The translations under genes were made by a program, and so were the position numbers. A stretch of DNA of 64,000 bases, taken from positions 30,463,745 to 30,527,744 of the forward strand of contig CM052357.1 of assembly GCA_028551475.1 (NCBI GenBank). The letters run 5' to 3'. Shown one piece after another: positions 1-10,115 of this stretch; position 1 is the first letter of the stretch, and every line of letters begins with the position of its first letter. The notes below the pieces were generated by a model that was not told the origin of the DNA, did not search any database, and worked only from the letters and a program-made list of their open reading frames with translations. The stretch comes from Casuarina equisetifolia. Taxonomy: Eukaryota; Streptophyta; Magnoliopsida; Fagales; Casuarinaceae.

Positions 1-131
1 ATTATGAAAATGAATCTTGTGTGTATAACAATATCCAATTATGAACAAGAAAAAGCAAGACAATCAACCAATATGATTGAGTGCTAGTTTTTTTTTCTTC
101 ACAAGCCTTTGAACCATCTTGGGGAGATTTT

Positions 132-1660
132 TTATTGCTGACGAGTCTCTTGCTGAGCATCCTCAACTGGATTTCCCATTGCGGCTTGGAGGGAAAGTCG
201 GCAGAGTGGGCAAGTGGTGTGGTGGTGAGCCAGTGACTGATGCAGTCGTCGTGAAACATATGACCACATTTAGGTATTTGTCTAAGCGTATCATCTACTT
301 GGTAGTTCCCAAGGCACACTGAACATCTGCAACAAAGAGAGTATTCTAAACAGATGGGAGAGGAAGTTTAAGTTTATGCTCTACACTACCATTCCTGAAT
401 GCATGTACAGGATCACGCCCTTGTCAAAGACAAGGGGTAGTATCTCAATTTATTAGGAATGATTCAACTTTTTCTTTTTAAAAACTGATTGTAAGAAATG
501 CGATCCTTGAATATATCAAGAAGATATCACTTGGAAATACTGATGATGTGGGACAAACATTTTCTTTTTCAACATACCCCATTGACAATAGAAAAATTAT
601 AAAGACTTAATCCATGAATGATGGGTATGAGTGATAGGGAGAAATTGTGGATAATTAATCCATAGGTACATGGTGTCATATTTAAACTTCAGCTTTGATA
701 TCATGTTAAAAAAAGTTATATTTCTTTTTTAAAAATTAATCATTAGGGGACAAAGATACTTGAACATATAAGAAGAATATCATGCCAAGATATTGACAAT
801 TTGAAAAAAAAAAATCACTATTTTTGCTACAATGTGGGCAATGATCTCACATTGTTAAGAATTATATCAAAATTATGACTTATATGATAATGAGTTCTAT
901 TGACTCTCAATCATTTTTTAGGTTAAATAATGAGTATCTTAATATGATATTAGGGTAGAAGTTTTTGCTTAACAACCCTAAGGTTTTTATTAATTTGAAC
1001 TCATGCATTTCCCATATAATGTATACTATGATAGTTTGATAATTTGACTATCATGATAAAAAGCATGTTATGATATAAACAATGATCTCATATTTCTAAA
1101 AAACATATTGGGCTTCTTATTAAGCATGTGAAAATTATGAAGACATAGTTCACGAGTGATAATAGTAAAATTACATAAACCAGGTATGCGAGTAATGGAT
1201 GTTAGAGTTCCAATAACATTATCAATCAGGAGTTTACTTACTGTGCATATCTGGCAGAGAAGCTCTCCTTGTCCACGACAAAAGTCAGCATTTGTACCAT
1301 ATCTTTCGTTAAGCCCAACTCAAGGTGCTGAACCACAAACAAAAGATATCAAAACAAAGGCATACATGCATGCGCACAAAATGGATAATACAACTTTGCG
1401 AAAGGAAGGCAAACAAAAAATGATCCTACTTTTGGTGTATCATTACTGGTCTCTTGATATTCATTCCTTGGCTGCAGGCTTTTTTTACAACGAAGATATA
1501 AAATGTAGAAAAACAGGATAATGAGAGAAGCGAAGGAAACAGGTATGAGGATAAGACAAGCTTGGTTGTGCTTCGGTAAATCTGGAGCCCCTGGATTTGT
1601 AGATGGGTCTGAATGAATGTGAGACATCTCCACTAAGCTTTTGAGGGACCAGGGAAACAC
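132..1660 (-). pseudogene. RING-H2 E3 ligase, ATL58/59-like, frameshifted
   Basis: Three exons are readable on the minus strand: 1627-1430 (ATG at 1627; the frame is open back to 1660 but without an earlier ATG), 1327-1242 and 326-132. Introns have GT/AG ends and phases 0 and 2 that join correctly. Exon 1 gives a short N-terminus and one membrane helix (ACLILIPVSFASLIILFF). Exon 2 gives the ELGLTKDM and KESF blocks typical of ATL58/59 proteins. Exon 3 opens with CSVCLGNYQ and carries CGHMFHDDC, the Cys-His-His-Cys core of a RING-H2. After HWLT the frame shifts by one base near 216-224: the last zinc pair CPLCRLSL is present only in the next frame, which ends at a TAA at 132-134. Adding one base would restore the family spacing of ten residues between C6 and C7. 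The family are membrane-anchored ubiquitin ligases. As written this copy lacks C7 and C8 and should be dead; a sequencing or assembly error is the alternative. Confidence 0.85.
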
Positions 1661-1699
1661 AGAGATGAGGAATCAACTTTGGAGATTGAAATGACACAA

Positions 1700-2440
1700 A
1701 ATAAGGAAAAGACGTAATGAATGAGCTCGTTATGTGCAGCCCACGATCTTTTTAAAAATCAGTGCTTAAAATTACTTCTTTCTCGTGAACATATCATCTT
1801 TCTATGTGATATGTTGATACTTAGGAGCCTAATGTTGATGGCTTTTGGGTGCAATGGAAAAAGTGTTGAGAAAGTTCATAGAATAATGGAGGCGATTTGA
1901 AATATATGCAATGCTTCCAGAAGAGTGTCTTGTGGGACCCGGAAAGACCGTTGCAGTTCTTGGCTCTAACTTTTGGGGCAATGAAAGGACTCTCTAGTTC
2001 TCATTGGTTAATTTTCCTTCGCTCTCTTCTTAGTAAGCAGGTTCCTTAATCTTTTCGTGAAAGGTTGTGAACCTCTAAAGCCGCAGAAAAGACATATGGA
2101 GAAATCACGATCGAGTACATATGTTTAGTTCCACCGCCACTTATGAGAGTTTAGCATCAAATTATTATAATGATTTTGTAAAGGTAATCAAGAAACAAAA
2201 CAAGGTAGAATACCATATTTTTTTTTAATTGCGAGCAAACAAAAGATGGTCGAATATCCAACCAGTGCAATTGTAATAGAGGCCTTAGAATTTGTAGTGA
2301 ATACAGTAAAAAAAGAAAGAGTTAGAGACAAGGGAAAAATTAGCATGGCGAGGTTAGCAGATTGACCACTCAACAAAATAAGCCAAATGAGTACATCTTT
2401 TTGATTCACTTGACATAAAGACAAGTAGAGTGCCATAAGA
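1700..2440. other. Intergenic, with a segment duplicated downstream
   Basis: No convincing gene. The part from about 2131 to 2300 is a clear copy of 5245-5415 (shared blocks include gagtttagcatcaaa and gaggccttagaatt). It belongs to the duplicated unit around the inhibitor genes. Confidence 0.55.
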
Positions 2441-2626
2441 AACCTCAATAGATCAAGGGATTATTTCCTTTGCATATCCATATACAGTTGCCTAACAAAC
2501 ACAAACACAATTATAAGTGATCAAATACAGACAATGAAGTCTGCAATTATTTTCACGAACTTCATGTAGCATATTCAAGGCGATAAACAGTAGCCAGCAT
2601 TTTTAAAATCGTCATGTCAACCCTCC
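2440..2626 (-). repeat. 3' flank of inhibitor units (copies at 3350-3530, 5570-5748)
   Basis: About 180 bases shared by three tandem inhibitor units, with common blocks such as ccatatac, tgaagtctgcaattatt and tcgtcatgtcaaccctc. This is probably the 3' UTR and downstream sequence. It shows that A, B and C arose by duplication of a unit larger than the coding exons. Confidence 0.7.
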
Positions 2627-2795
2627 TTCGAAGGGCGGTACAAATTGGAGTTCCATCAGCATTGCAGCTTTTGCAGGCAGGGGCAAGTTGCTCGTCACCC
2701 AAAGATGGGGCAGGTCATATACGCGGCTGGTATGCAAAGGCCCGGACAAAACCTTGCGCTTGCAGATTCTGAATTGAATCTGGGTAGAATTGCAC
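2627..2795 (-). pseudogene. Pin2-like proteinase inhibitor relic A (exon 2 only)
   Basis: The minus strand from the splice acceptor at 2796-2797 reads GAILPRFNSESASARFCPGL and then ..AAYMTC, clearly the second exon of the inhibitor family seen intact at 5749-5939. It is broken in several ways. An extra C after YMTC shifts the frame into a TGA at 2697-2695. About 30 bases covering CC..KGC..Y are missing. The end, NADGTPICT, is then in another frame. No first exon is found within 300 bases upstream. The 3' flank (2440-2625) matches the flanks of copies B and C, so A is a decayed tandem copy. Confidence 0.85.
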
Positions 2796-2839
2796 CTAGT
2801 CATCAATATAATCAAGAAAACAACAAAAATAAAAAATAA

Positions 2840-3110
2840 AAAGGAGAGAGGGAGAGAGAGACTAAAATGAAAATGATGTCTCTAATTCTCCTTACTTAAA
2901 TATCACCAAATCAAATGTGACTACAACCAAGCATGTTTGAAATGGTATGTCCATCAGTTCGAACCTATCTGCCAGGAGCCCTACTTGTGTGGCAAGTGGT
3001 GCACCAAGTATTGACTCAGGTACTCGGCAGGTACAGTTAGATTCTGCTTAATTCAAACTCAAGTTTTTGCTCTACTAGTTGTTGTTTGCTCTGAGTTGAA
3101 AACCTGGGGA
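2840..3110. repeat. Degenerate inhibitor-unit flanks (copies near 7480-7765, 8585-8725)
   Basis: 2840-2945 (purine-rich gggagagagagactaaaatg, then aaccaagcatgttt) matches 7480-7600 and the 3' flanks at 25220-25290 and 27990-28060. 2980-3110 (ggcaagtggtgcaccaagta, then gtttgctctgagttgaaa) matches 7640-7765 and 8625-8725. No exon remains between the two boxes. They look like leftovers of an inhibitor unit whose coding exon has been deleted. Confidence 0.6.
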
Positions 3111-3529
3111 ACCATAAAACCGAAAGTATTAAAGCATTGTCTGTGTATAGAAGGGATAGTTTGAGAGACAGGAAATCATGATGACAATTCTCGAACCCAA
3201 TTATGCATTTGAAGCCCTCTATCAAACCAAAGCTTTGGGTTTCCTTATCCCCATGCGGAGCATAACAGCTTAATCTCTCAACAGAAGAAATTAAATGTTT
3301 ATTTCTTTTTGATTCACCTGACATATACAACATGACGAGACAAGTAGAGTATTATAGAAAACTTCCACAGATCAAGGCATTATTTCCATTGTACATCCAT
3401 ATACACCAGCCTAACGAACACAATTGTAGGTGATAAGACATAGATGATGGAGTCTGAAATTATTTTCATGAACTTCACAAGGTGATTAATACTATCCAGC
3501 ATGTGTAACGTAGTCATGTCGACCCTCCT

Positions 3530-4035
3530 TCAAGGGGCAGTGCAGATTGGAGTTCCATCAGCATTGTAAGGGTGCAGTTCAGTTTAGCATAGCAGCAATT
3601 GCAGACAGAAGTAAGTTGCTTATCGCCGGAAGATCGGCAGGTCATATAGGACGCCAGTATGCAAAGGCGTGGACATAACCTTGCGCTTGCTGATTCTGGA
3701 TTGAAGCTCAGTAGAATCGCACCTAGTCATCAATATAAAAACGTATCTTTTTTGAGCACAGACCAATCTTTGGTGTGAAAGGTTCTATTTTACTCAATGC
3801 AGCACCATACCTCGACGGGAACTTGTTGAAGAACAACATGAATAACTTTTGCATTTTCATATTACCCATCAAGAACAGATAATAAAACCTGAAAGACACA
3901 GGCATAGTGGTCGAACATGAACAAACGAAACAAACAAAAGAGATGATACATTGAGATGGAAAGCACTAAAAGAGTAGAAGATTAATTACCGCACAAAAGA
4001 AGAAGACAAATGACACCAACTCTATCGCCAGCCAT
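3530..4035 (-). pseudogene. Pin2-like proteinase inhibitor B, 1-bp deletion at the last Cys
   Basis: Exon 1 (4035-3990) encodes MAGDRVGVICLLLLC plus one base and ends at a GT donor. Exon 2 begins at 3722 after AG, a phase-1 intron of 267 bases. The signal peptide continues GAILLSFNPESASA, and the mature part has CPRLC, YMTC, CNCC and LNC in the family spacing. Compared with copy C one T is missing in the Tyr codon (about 3567-3570). The frame then leaves the expected NADGTPICTAP ending (TGA at 3532-3530) and the eighth cysteine is lost. The intact copies have a TATA box about 36-40 bp before the ATG; here the matching bases read gtacacttac. The loop between C1 and C2 would put Arg at P1 (trypsin type). 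Probably a recent pseudogene, or a 7-Cys variant with a changed tail. Confidence 0.85.
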
Positions 4036-4079
4036 ATTCCCTCTTCCAAGTTTGAGGTGTTAACATTGTACACTTACAG

Positions 4080-4265
4080 CAATCTTCGAAAGAAAAATAA
4101 TGATGAAAGTAGCTTGGTCCATTCAACGTTATCACCTGCAACGTCAGGCACGGAATTATGGTCAAGTTTGGATGCAACAAAGTCAGATTTAAAATAATTT
4201 ACTGGAGTGAAAATTACTCCGTGGACCGTAGAAGTCAACAACGGCAGAATTATATTATCAAGTTC
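4080..4265 (-). repeat. Upstream region of copy B, duplicated at 6390-6530
   Basis: The stretch containing gcaacgtcaggcacgg, tatggtcaagtttggatgca and gaccgtagaagtcaacaa recurs upstream of copy C. The promoter region was therefore duplicated with the gene. Confidence 0.65.
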
Positions 4266-5240
4266 CTAATCTTCTTAGTTAATAACTTCTAACTTAAGGG
4301 TTATGCCCCCGCTTCATTGAAATTGAGTTGGACTGTTTGTGAATGAGCCTACCTATATGATAGAAGAGGACAAAGTTTCGAAGAGTTGGACCTTTTTTTC
4401 GACATTTTACTGTCCTATTTATGTACCCCTATTTGTCTTATTATCTTCCTACTTAGCTGATTCTTTTTCCCTCTTATTTTATGTTGACTTCCTGAGATTG
4501 ATTGAGTGTTAGCCACAGCGGGAAGCCAAGTGTCTTCTGGTTTCCCGAAAAAACATTATTTTGGAATTACAAGTAATGATAGAATTTATCCTTTTATTAG
4601 GTAAAAGAGGTCTGGTGTACAAGATAAACTTAAGACTTAAGTTTTGATAGTTAATAACCAACCACTGAACTACTAACTTTTTGATTCAATAATAGAAATG
4701 TTAGGCTTGATACATCAAAGCAGTTGTGTATGAACAAGACTTTATTCCATAGGAGTCATTAGAATGATGATCATTCATAGCCTAACAATCTATTCAAAGT
4801 ATATGGGTTTTATATTATTATTTTAAAAATCACTCTTAGTTACAAATATATATATATGTTGATATTTTGATATGTGACATGACAAAGAGATATTCTTTGG
4901 CACAATCTCACTTTCATTTCCACAAGGGACTTATTTTTAACTAGTTCGAAGAAGAAAAGGAAAGCAAACGTAAGTAACAATTATTTGTCGATTATATGAT
5001 ATATGGCCTCACAACTAGTTTTTTAGTACGCAAAATATTGCAAACTTAGTCTAGTCTCTGGTGACACTAACAGTGTAAGCTAAGGGTGTTTTGTACTTTC
5101 GTTCTATCCAGAAGTTCTGTCGCGGTTTCACTGTGTCATGGAGACCTGTTGAACTTCCATTTGAGATTGCAACAACTGATGAACAGTGTGAGTTTACCAT
5201 ACATGAGGTCATCAATGAGTACCCTTTCCAGCTACCTTTA
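4266..5240. other. Intergenic, no gene seen
   Basis: AT-rich sequence without a convincing reading frame or RNA gene. The motif cctgagattgattga..gttagccacagcgg near 4490-4525 recurs at 6718-6750, again upstream of an inhibitor gene. Confidence 0.5.
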
Positions 5241-5440
5241 TCACCGCCGCTTATAAGAGTTTAGCATCAAACACGTATAATGATTTTGAAAAGTTAAATC
5301 AAAACAATGTTGAATACCATCATTATTTGTAATGGCTTTGAAAAAATATATCAGTGAACAAAAGAAGGGTGAATATCTAACCAGTGGGATTACAATAGAG
5401 GCCTTAGAATTCATAGATAATAGAGGGAATGAGTACTTAG
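5240..5440. repeat. Second copy of the 2131-2300 segment
   Basis: Near-collinear with 2131-2300 (accgccgcttataagagttt and aatagaggccttagaatt). It marks another boundary of the duplicated inhibitor unit. Confidence 0.6.
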
Positions 5441-5748
5441 TATACCCAAGAGGGGATTATATAGAAGGATTTACTTTATTTACTATTTTTAACAGCCTTT
5501 CTTAAATCCAACGTGGGGTTAAAATGGTTTAAACATACAACATAACAAGGAAAGTAGAGTAGCACACGAAACCTTTATAGATCGAGGCGTTATTTCCATT
5601 GTATATCCATATATGATAGCTTAAAAACACAATAGTCAGTGATTAAATATGGACCATGAAATCTGCAGTTATTGCCATAAACTTCCCGTTGCAAATTCAA
5701 GATGATCAACAGCAGCCAACATGTTTAGCATCGTCATGTCAACCCTCT

Positions 5749-6328
5749 TTAAGTGGCAGTACAGATTGCATTTCCATCAGCGTCGTAAAGGGTACAGCCC
5801 TTTGCAGCAAGGCAGCAATTGCAGACAGGAGTAAGATGCTCATCGCCAGAGGATGGGCAGGTCATATATGCCGCGGCATAGCAAATGTCTGGACAAATCT
5901 TTCCCTCAGATCCAGGATTGAAGCTCAGTAGGATGGCACCTAATCACCAATATAATCAAGAAAACAACATTTGATAAACTTGGTACGTAACAACGAGGCT
6001 TATAGCTTGAAAATATAAGATTTTCGTGATACCTTGTGTATGCATTGTTATTTTTTGAGTTATCACGATTGTGTTGCCTTGTTATTTATTGTATCTATCT
6101 TTGCTATCTGATCCACAAGAATTCATGCCAACTAGATAGAGTTTTGCATATATTACCGTAGACATTTGATTTTCGAAACTGATAAACTATAAGAATGGTG
6201 GACAAAAAAGATAGGACGACAAACATAGAAGAGAAGATATATGGAGATGAAAAGCACAGAAAATGAATAAAAGATAAATTACCACACAAAAGGAGAAGAC
6301 ATATGACACCAACTCTGTTATGAGCCAT
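5749..6328 (-). CDS. Pin2/potato type II proteinase inhibitor C (intact, 78 aa)
   Basis: Two exons: 6328-6283 (46 nt) and 5939-5749 (191 nt, stop TAA 5751-5749), with a 343-bp GT/AG intron in phase 1 inside the signal peptide. That is the gene structure known for Pin2 (inhibitor family I20). The signal peptide is MAHNRVGVICLLLLCG then AILLSFNPGSEG. The mature domain has eight cysteines spaced C-x3-C-x7-C-x11-C-x-CC-x5-C-x10-C, as in solanaceous Pin2 domains, which have x2 before CC. It includes AYMTCPSSG, CNCC and AKGCTLYDADGNAIC. The family blocks serine proteases and is secreted. The reactive loop CPDIC would put Asp at P1, which is neither trypsin- nor chymotrypsin-like. Inhibitory activity is therefore uncertain although the fold is well supported. 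Confidence 0.9.
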
Positions 6329-6363
6329 ATCTCCTATATCAACTTTGAGGTATTAAGATTGCA

Positions 6364-6372
6364 TATTTATAG
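6364..6372 (-). promoter_or_regulatory. TATA box of inhibitor C
   Basis: The minus strand reads CTATAAATA 36 bp before the ATG at 6328. The other intact copies have the same element at 35-40 bp. Confidence 0.65.
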
Positions 6373-6539
6373 TGATATAAGAAGCACGGTACATTTAACG
6401 CTATCAGCTGCAACATCAGGCATGGAAATATGGTCAAATTTGGATGCACCGAAGCAAGATTTGAAATAATGAAGTGGAAAACAAATTACTCAAGGGACCG
6501 TAGAAGTCAACAATGATAACTTCTAACTTAAGAGATATG

Positions 6540-7470
6540 TCCTCTTGATTGAAATTTAATTGATTGGTTTATACATTTTTTAATCAGCCTTCTTATATGA
6601 TTAAAGAGTACCAAGTTTTAAAGAGTTGACCTCTTCTTATTTTTATTTTTATTTCTAGACTTTGTTATCTTTTCAATTACCTGTTCTTATTTTTATCTTT
6701 TCACGCTATATAGACTTCCTGAGATTGATTGAATGTTAGCCACAGCGGCAAGCCAAGTCTATTATGGTTCCTCGGAAGGAAAAAAAAAAAAAAGAAAAAA
6801 AGAAAAAAAAATGCTATTTTCAGGTAGTTCTGGAATCACGGGCAATCACAGGAATGTTAGACTTTACAAGCTTATGTGAGGAAGGTAACACATGAAGGTA
6901 CCTTCGTGGGATAAAGTTCCGCATGATTCACTCCAAAGTGAATGTATGCATGAAGGTACCTTTAATATTTAAATCTTACAAGTTAAGTAGTACAATTTTT
7001 AATACTTCTTGCACAGGTATTTCATCTATATTACTATTTGTCTTAAATTCGAAGTCAACTGTACATCAGAGATCTGTACATATGAAATGTTTAACTAATA
7101 TTTACTTTTAAAAGCAGAATATATGACTTTCATATTCTTTAGTTTAGACATCACTCTTGAGTAAAAATACTACCCACAATAACTGTCTATGTTTATGTGT
7201 ATAGAATTAACACATGATATGATATTATTTTGGGGAAGAAAATAACTGTTATTTCTTTGAAATTCTGAGGCATATATTGTAATTTTTCAGCAATTTTTGT
7301 AATTATTCGTATGTATTTAGTAAAAGTTAATCCTAAGTACCTTGACTGAAAAGCATTTGTGGGATAAAAAGCTCTACGTTACTCTAATTGTTATCATAGA
7401 ATACCTCTCAGGACCAAAAGTCTTGTAAAGGGTGTGTTGTAGTTATAACTCAAACTACTTGCTATGTTAT
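6540..7470. other. Intergenic between inhibitor units, no gene
   Basis: AT-rich, with an A-rich tract at 6780-6812. The stretch 7260-7420 (gaggcatatattg, then ctaagtaccttgac and actctaattg) resembles 23140-23255 and 24775-24860, so it is another fragment of the duplicated unit. No coding exon is seen. Confidence 0.5.
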
Positions 7471-7479
7471 AACAAAAGT

Positions 7480-7765
7480 GAAAAATAAAAAATATGGGAG
7501 AGAGGGAGAGAGGGAGGCTAAAATGAAAGTGATATCTCTAATTTTCATTTACTTAATATGTCACAAATCAAATGAGACTATAACCAAGCATGTTTGTGGT
7601 CGCACGCCCATTGATTCAACACTACACGTCTTGAGCCCGACTTATGGGGGCAGTGGTGCAGCAATTATTGACTTAAGGTATTCTGAAGCTACAGTTTGAC
7701 TTAGACTGCTTAATTCAAAGTCAACCTTTGGCTCCACTAGTTGATGTTTGCTTTGAGTTGAAATA
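7480..7765. repeat. Inhibitor-unit flanks without the coding exon
   Basis: The first half matches the 3' flank of copy F (cacaaatcaaatgagactat, then aagcatgtttg). The second half (gcagtggtgcagcaattatt) matches 2985-3110 and 8625-8725. The Cys-rich exon expected between flank and upstream box is absent, so this is a deletion relic. Confidence 0.55.
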
Positions 7766-7869
7766 ATAAGAAATTCCTCTTATTTCTTTCAGGCCTATGA
7801 TCTTAAATTTTATGAATTCAAAAATATACCAAACTTTCATAGATTTGGACATCTACAAATGTATCTTCC

Positions 7870-8011
7870 AAGGCAGCAGCAGCCGGTCCCGCCTCCCGCA
7901 GGTTGGGCCCCGCCGGCCGTGCCTCCGCCACAGCTTGCCCAACCCCAGCAGCAGCAGTACCCCGCACAGCAGACTGTCGATTCTAAATTTGGTTCACGAG
8001 TAATAAAGTAA
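7870..8011 (+). other. GC-rich Gln/Pro-rich coding-like fragment
   Basis: A sharp GC-rich island (7870-7980) in AT-rich surroundings. From 7874 one frame reads QQQPVPPPAGWAPPAVPPP then QLAQPQQQQYPAQQ, and runs into AT-rich sequence before a TAA at 8009-8011. The composition recalls the Gln/Pro-rich N-terminus of plant RNA-binding proteins such as RBP45/47, but this is a resemblance of style only. No start codon, intron or flanking exon is visible. A captured or retroposed exon fragment is the likely explanation. Confidence 0.45.
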
Positions 8012-8194
8012 GCAATACTTTATTTGACAAAATTAAGAACTCTGAACGAAATTAAGACTATAAGGGAGTACTGAAGTCTCAAATCTAAACAGCGGCATTA
8101 GAAATATATACAGAGAATTGCAGAAGAGAACTGTTCCTCACACACTGAATAAAACGAGAACCATGTGCTCATGGCATTTGATTCTTCAGTTCTT

Positions 8195-8523
8195 TTAATT
8201 ACAGTGGACCGAAGTCCCATCCGCTAGGTGGAGAGTGCAATTCTTTGGAGCTAAGCAACAGTTGCATCTAGAGCTAAGCTTCTCTTCACCCGAAGATTGG
8301 CAGGTCATATACTCCACGTCTAAGCAATAAAGTGGGCAAGCTATGGCGCTCGTAGTCTTCCCCGGATTGACGCCCAGTAAAACTGCACATTTTTCATTAA
8401 CAAAAGCAATAAAACACTTCGGAATAGTTATAAGGGAAAGATAATCGTCATGGTTATAGAAGAGAAGTGGAGCTTACCACAGACAAGGAGAAGAACCGTG
8501 ACCCCAAAGCTGTATTTCGCCAT
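8195..8523 (-). CDS. Pin2/potato type II proteinase inhibitor D (intact, 77 aa)
   Basis: Exon 1 is 8523-8478 (MAKYSFGVTVLLLVC plus one base) and exon 2 is 8382-8195 (stop TAA 8197-8195). The intron is only 95 bp, phase 1. The acceptor has moved one codon relative to copies B and C (TGTGCAG then TTTTACTG), so the signal reads VLLGVNPGKTTSAIA. The mature domain has eight cysteines: CPLYC, EYMTC, CNCC, KNC and a last Cys in ADGTSVHCN. P1 in CPLYC would be Leu, a chymotrypsin- or elastase-type site. It has the shortest intron of the cluster. Function is assigned by family; the secreted location follows from the signal peptide. Confidence 0.9.
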
Positions 8524-8558
8524 GTTTTCGTGTTAGTGTTTGTAGCCTGAACATTTGC

Positions 8559-8566
8559 ATTTATAG
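8559..8566 (-). promoter_or_regulatory. TATA box of inhibitor D
   Basis: CTATAAAT on the minus strand, 36 bp before the ATG at 8523. Confidence 0.6.
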
Positions 8567-8726
8567 AACAATAAAAGTGAATTGGAGGTAGCTTGTAAGA
8601 TTCAACTCTACCTGCCAATAGCCCCACCGGGGTGGCAAGTGGTGCAGCTATTATGGACTAACAATTCTACGGCAAAAGCTTTACTTAGACTTCTGCTTAA
8701 TCCAAGTCAAACTTTTGCTCTACATT

Positions 8727-10115
8727 TGTATAGTGTCCAAAACTGTACATGTGGGAAGTTCCTTGCTGAATATGTAGATGATCAATTTTGTCAACTTCAA
8801 CAATTTTGATAAATTACCAAGAGTACAACATTTTGCCATTGATTTGGGTCTAATTAAATATCCTTTAAAGACTTGAAGTCTAAAAAGGAGGCAATCTCCT
8901 TGCATATGTAACGTCGTGAGTATCACTAGACATATCCAAATGTGTCATATTCTTTAATGGACCTATCCCATCTAAAAGTTTCAATAGATCACAACACACT
9001 TTCAGATTTACTATGTAAGCTTAAATTTAAGAGCTTACATAGTGAATTGGTAAGCTTTGTAATTTTAAAAATTATTAAAAGACTAAAAAACCTCATAAGT
9101 TTCATACTTTTCAACCCTTCTATGAGTTCAATCTTCCTAAACTCCACATATTGGTCATTAGTCCAAAAGGTAAACTCCACCAATGTAAAATCTTGGATAA
9201 ACCTTGATACTGGCTTAGTATTATGTGCTTCACATTTTTCAACATTTTTATTTTGTGTAGCCTATGTTGAGAGAAATTGTGCAAAATAAGAGCAAAGTAG
9301 CAAAAAGATAAAAAGATATTGAATTTGCACCATTTTTATGGTTTCCAAATATGTACTTATGGGGAACTCTTTGTAGGATACATAGATGCTCAATTTTGGC
9401 AACTTCATCAATATTGATAAATCACCAAGAATGCAAGATTTTGCCATTGATTTGGGTTTGATTACAAATCCTTTAAAGACTTCAAGTTCTAAAAGGGTTG
9501 CAATCTCCTTTTGAATGTAAAATAGCCAATAACAACATGTACATCCAAATGTGTCAAAATTTTAAGTGCACTTATCCTATTTGGAGGTTCAATAGATCAT
9601 AACATGCTCTTGAATTTACTATCCTTAAATTTAAGAGCTTACACAGTAAATTGGTAAGGTTTGTAATTCCAAACCTTGTAAGTTTCATACTTTTCAACCT
9701 TTCAAGAATTTAGTATTCCTAAATTCAACATATTAGTTACTAATCCAAAGGTAAACTCTACCAACACAAAATCTTGCATCAACCTCGTATTGGCTTAATA
9801 TTATATGTTTAACATTTTGTAGCATTTGTATTTCATGTAACCTATGCTAAGAAAATTTGTGTGAATAAGAACAGAATATCATAAAGGTAACAAATATTCT
9901 ATTCGCTCCATTTATATAATGTCAAAATATGCATTTATGTGGAATTCCTTGTTAAACATGTAAATGCTCAATTTTGTCAACTTTGGTAGTGTTGACAAAT
10001 CACCAAGAGTACTAGATTTCACCATTGACTTAGATCCAATTAAAAATCCTTTAAAGACTTGAAGTTTTAAAAAGGAAGCAATATTCTTTGGATTGTGACA
10101 TAGTTAGTCACACTC
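8727..10115 (-). repeat. Tandem LRR fragments of an NLR gene, about 3 units
   Basis: Three degenerate units of about 0.58-0.6 kb, recognised by the anchor gtccaaa..gta(c/a)tt..ggg near 8736, 9340 and 9918. Read on the minus strand each encodes NLR-type leucine-rich repeats: SLCKLLNL, LQVFKGYLIRPKSMAK and LTKLSIYVS. Stops and frameshifts interrupt every unit and there is no start or NB-ARC domain. The same LRR segment occurs on the plus strand at 51.2, 54.25, 56.05 and 59.1 kb. Confidence 0.75.

Noticed and set aside
1156..1521. 121-codon plus-strand frame
   Set aside because: Antisense to exon 1, intron 1 and exon 2 of the RING-H2 gene, whose splice sites and motifs explain the sequence better.
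2612..2815. 67-codon minus-strand frame over relic A
   Set aside because: It joins pieces of different frames of a decayed inhibitor exon and contains only the last few family residues in frame.
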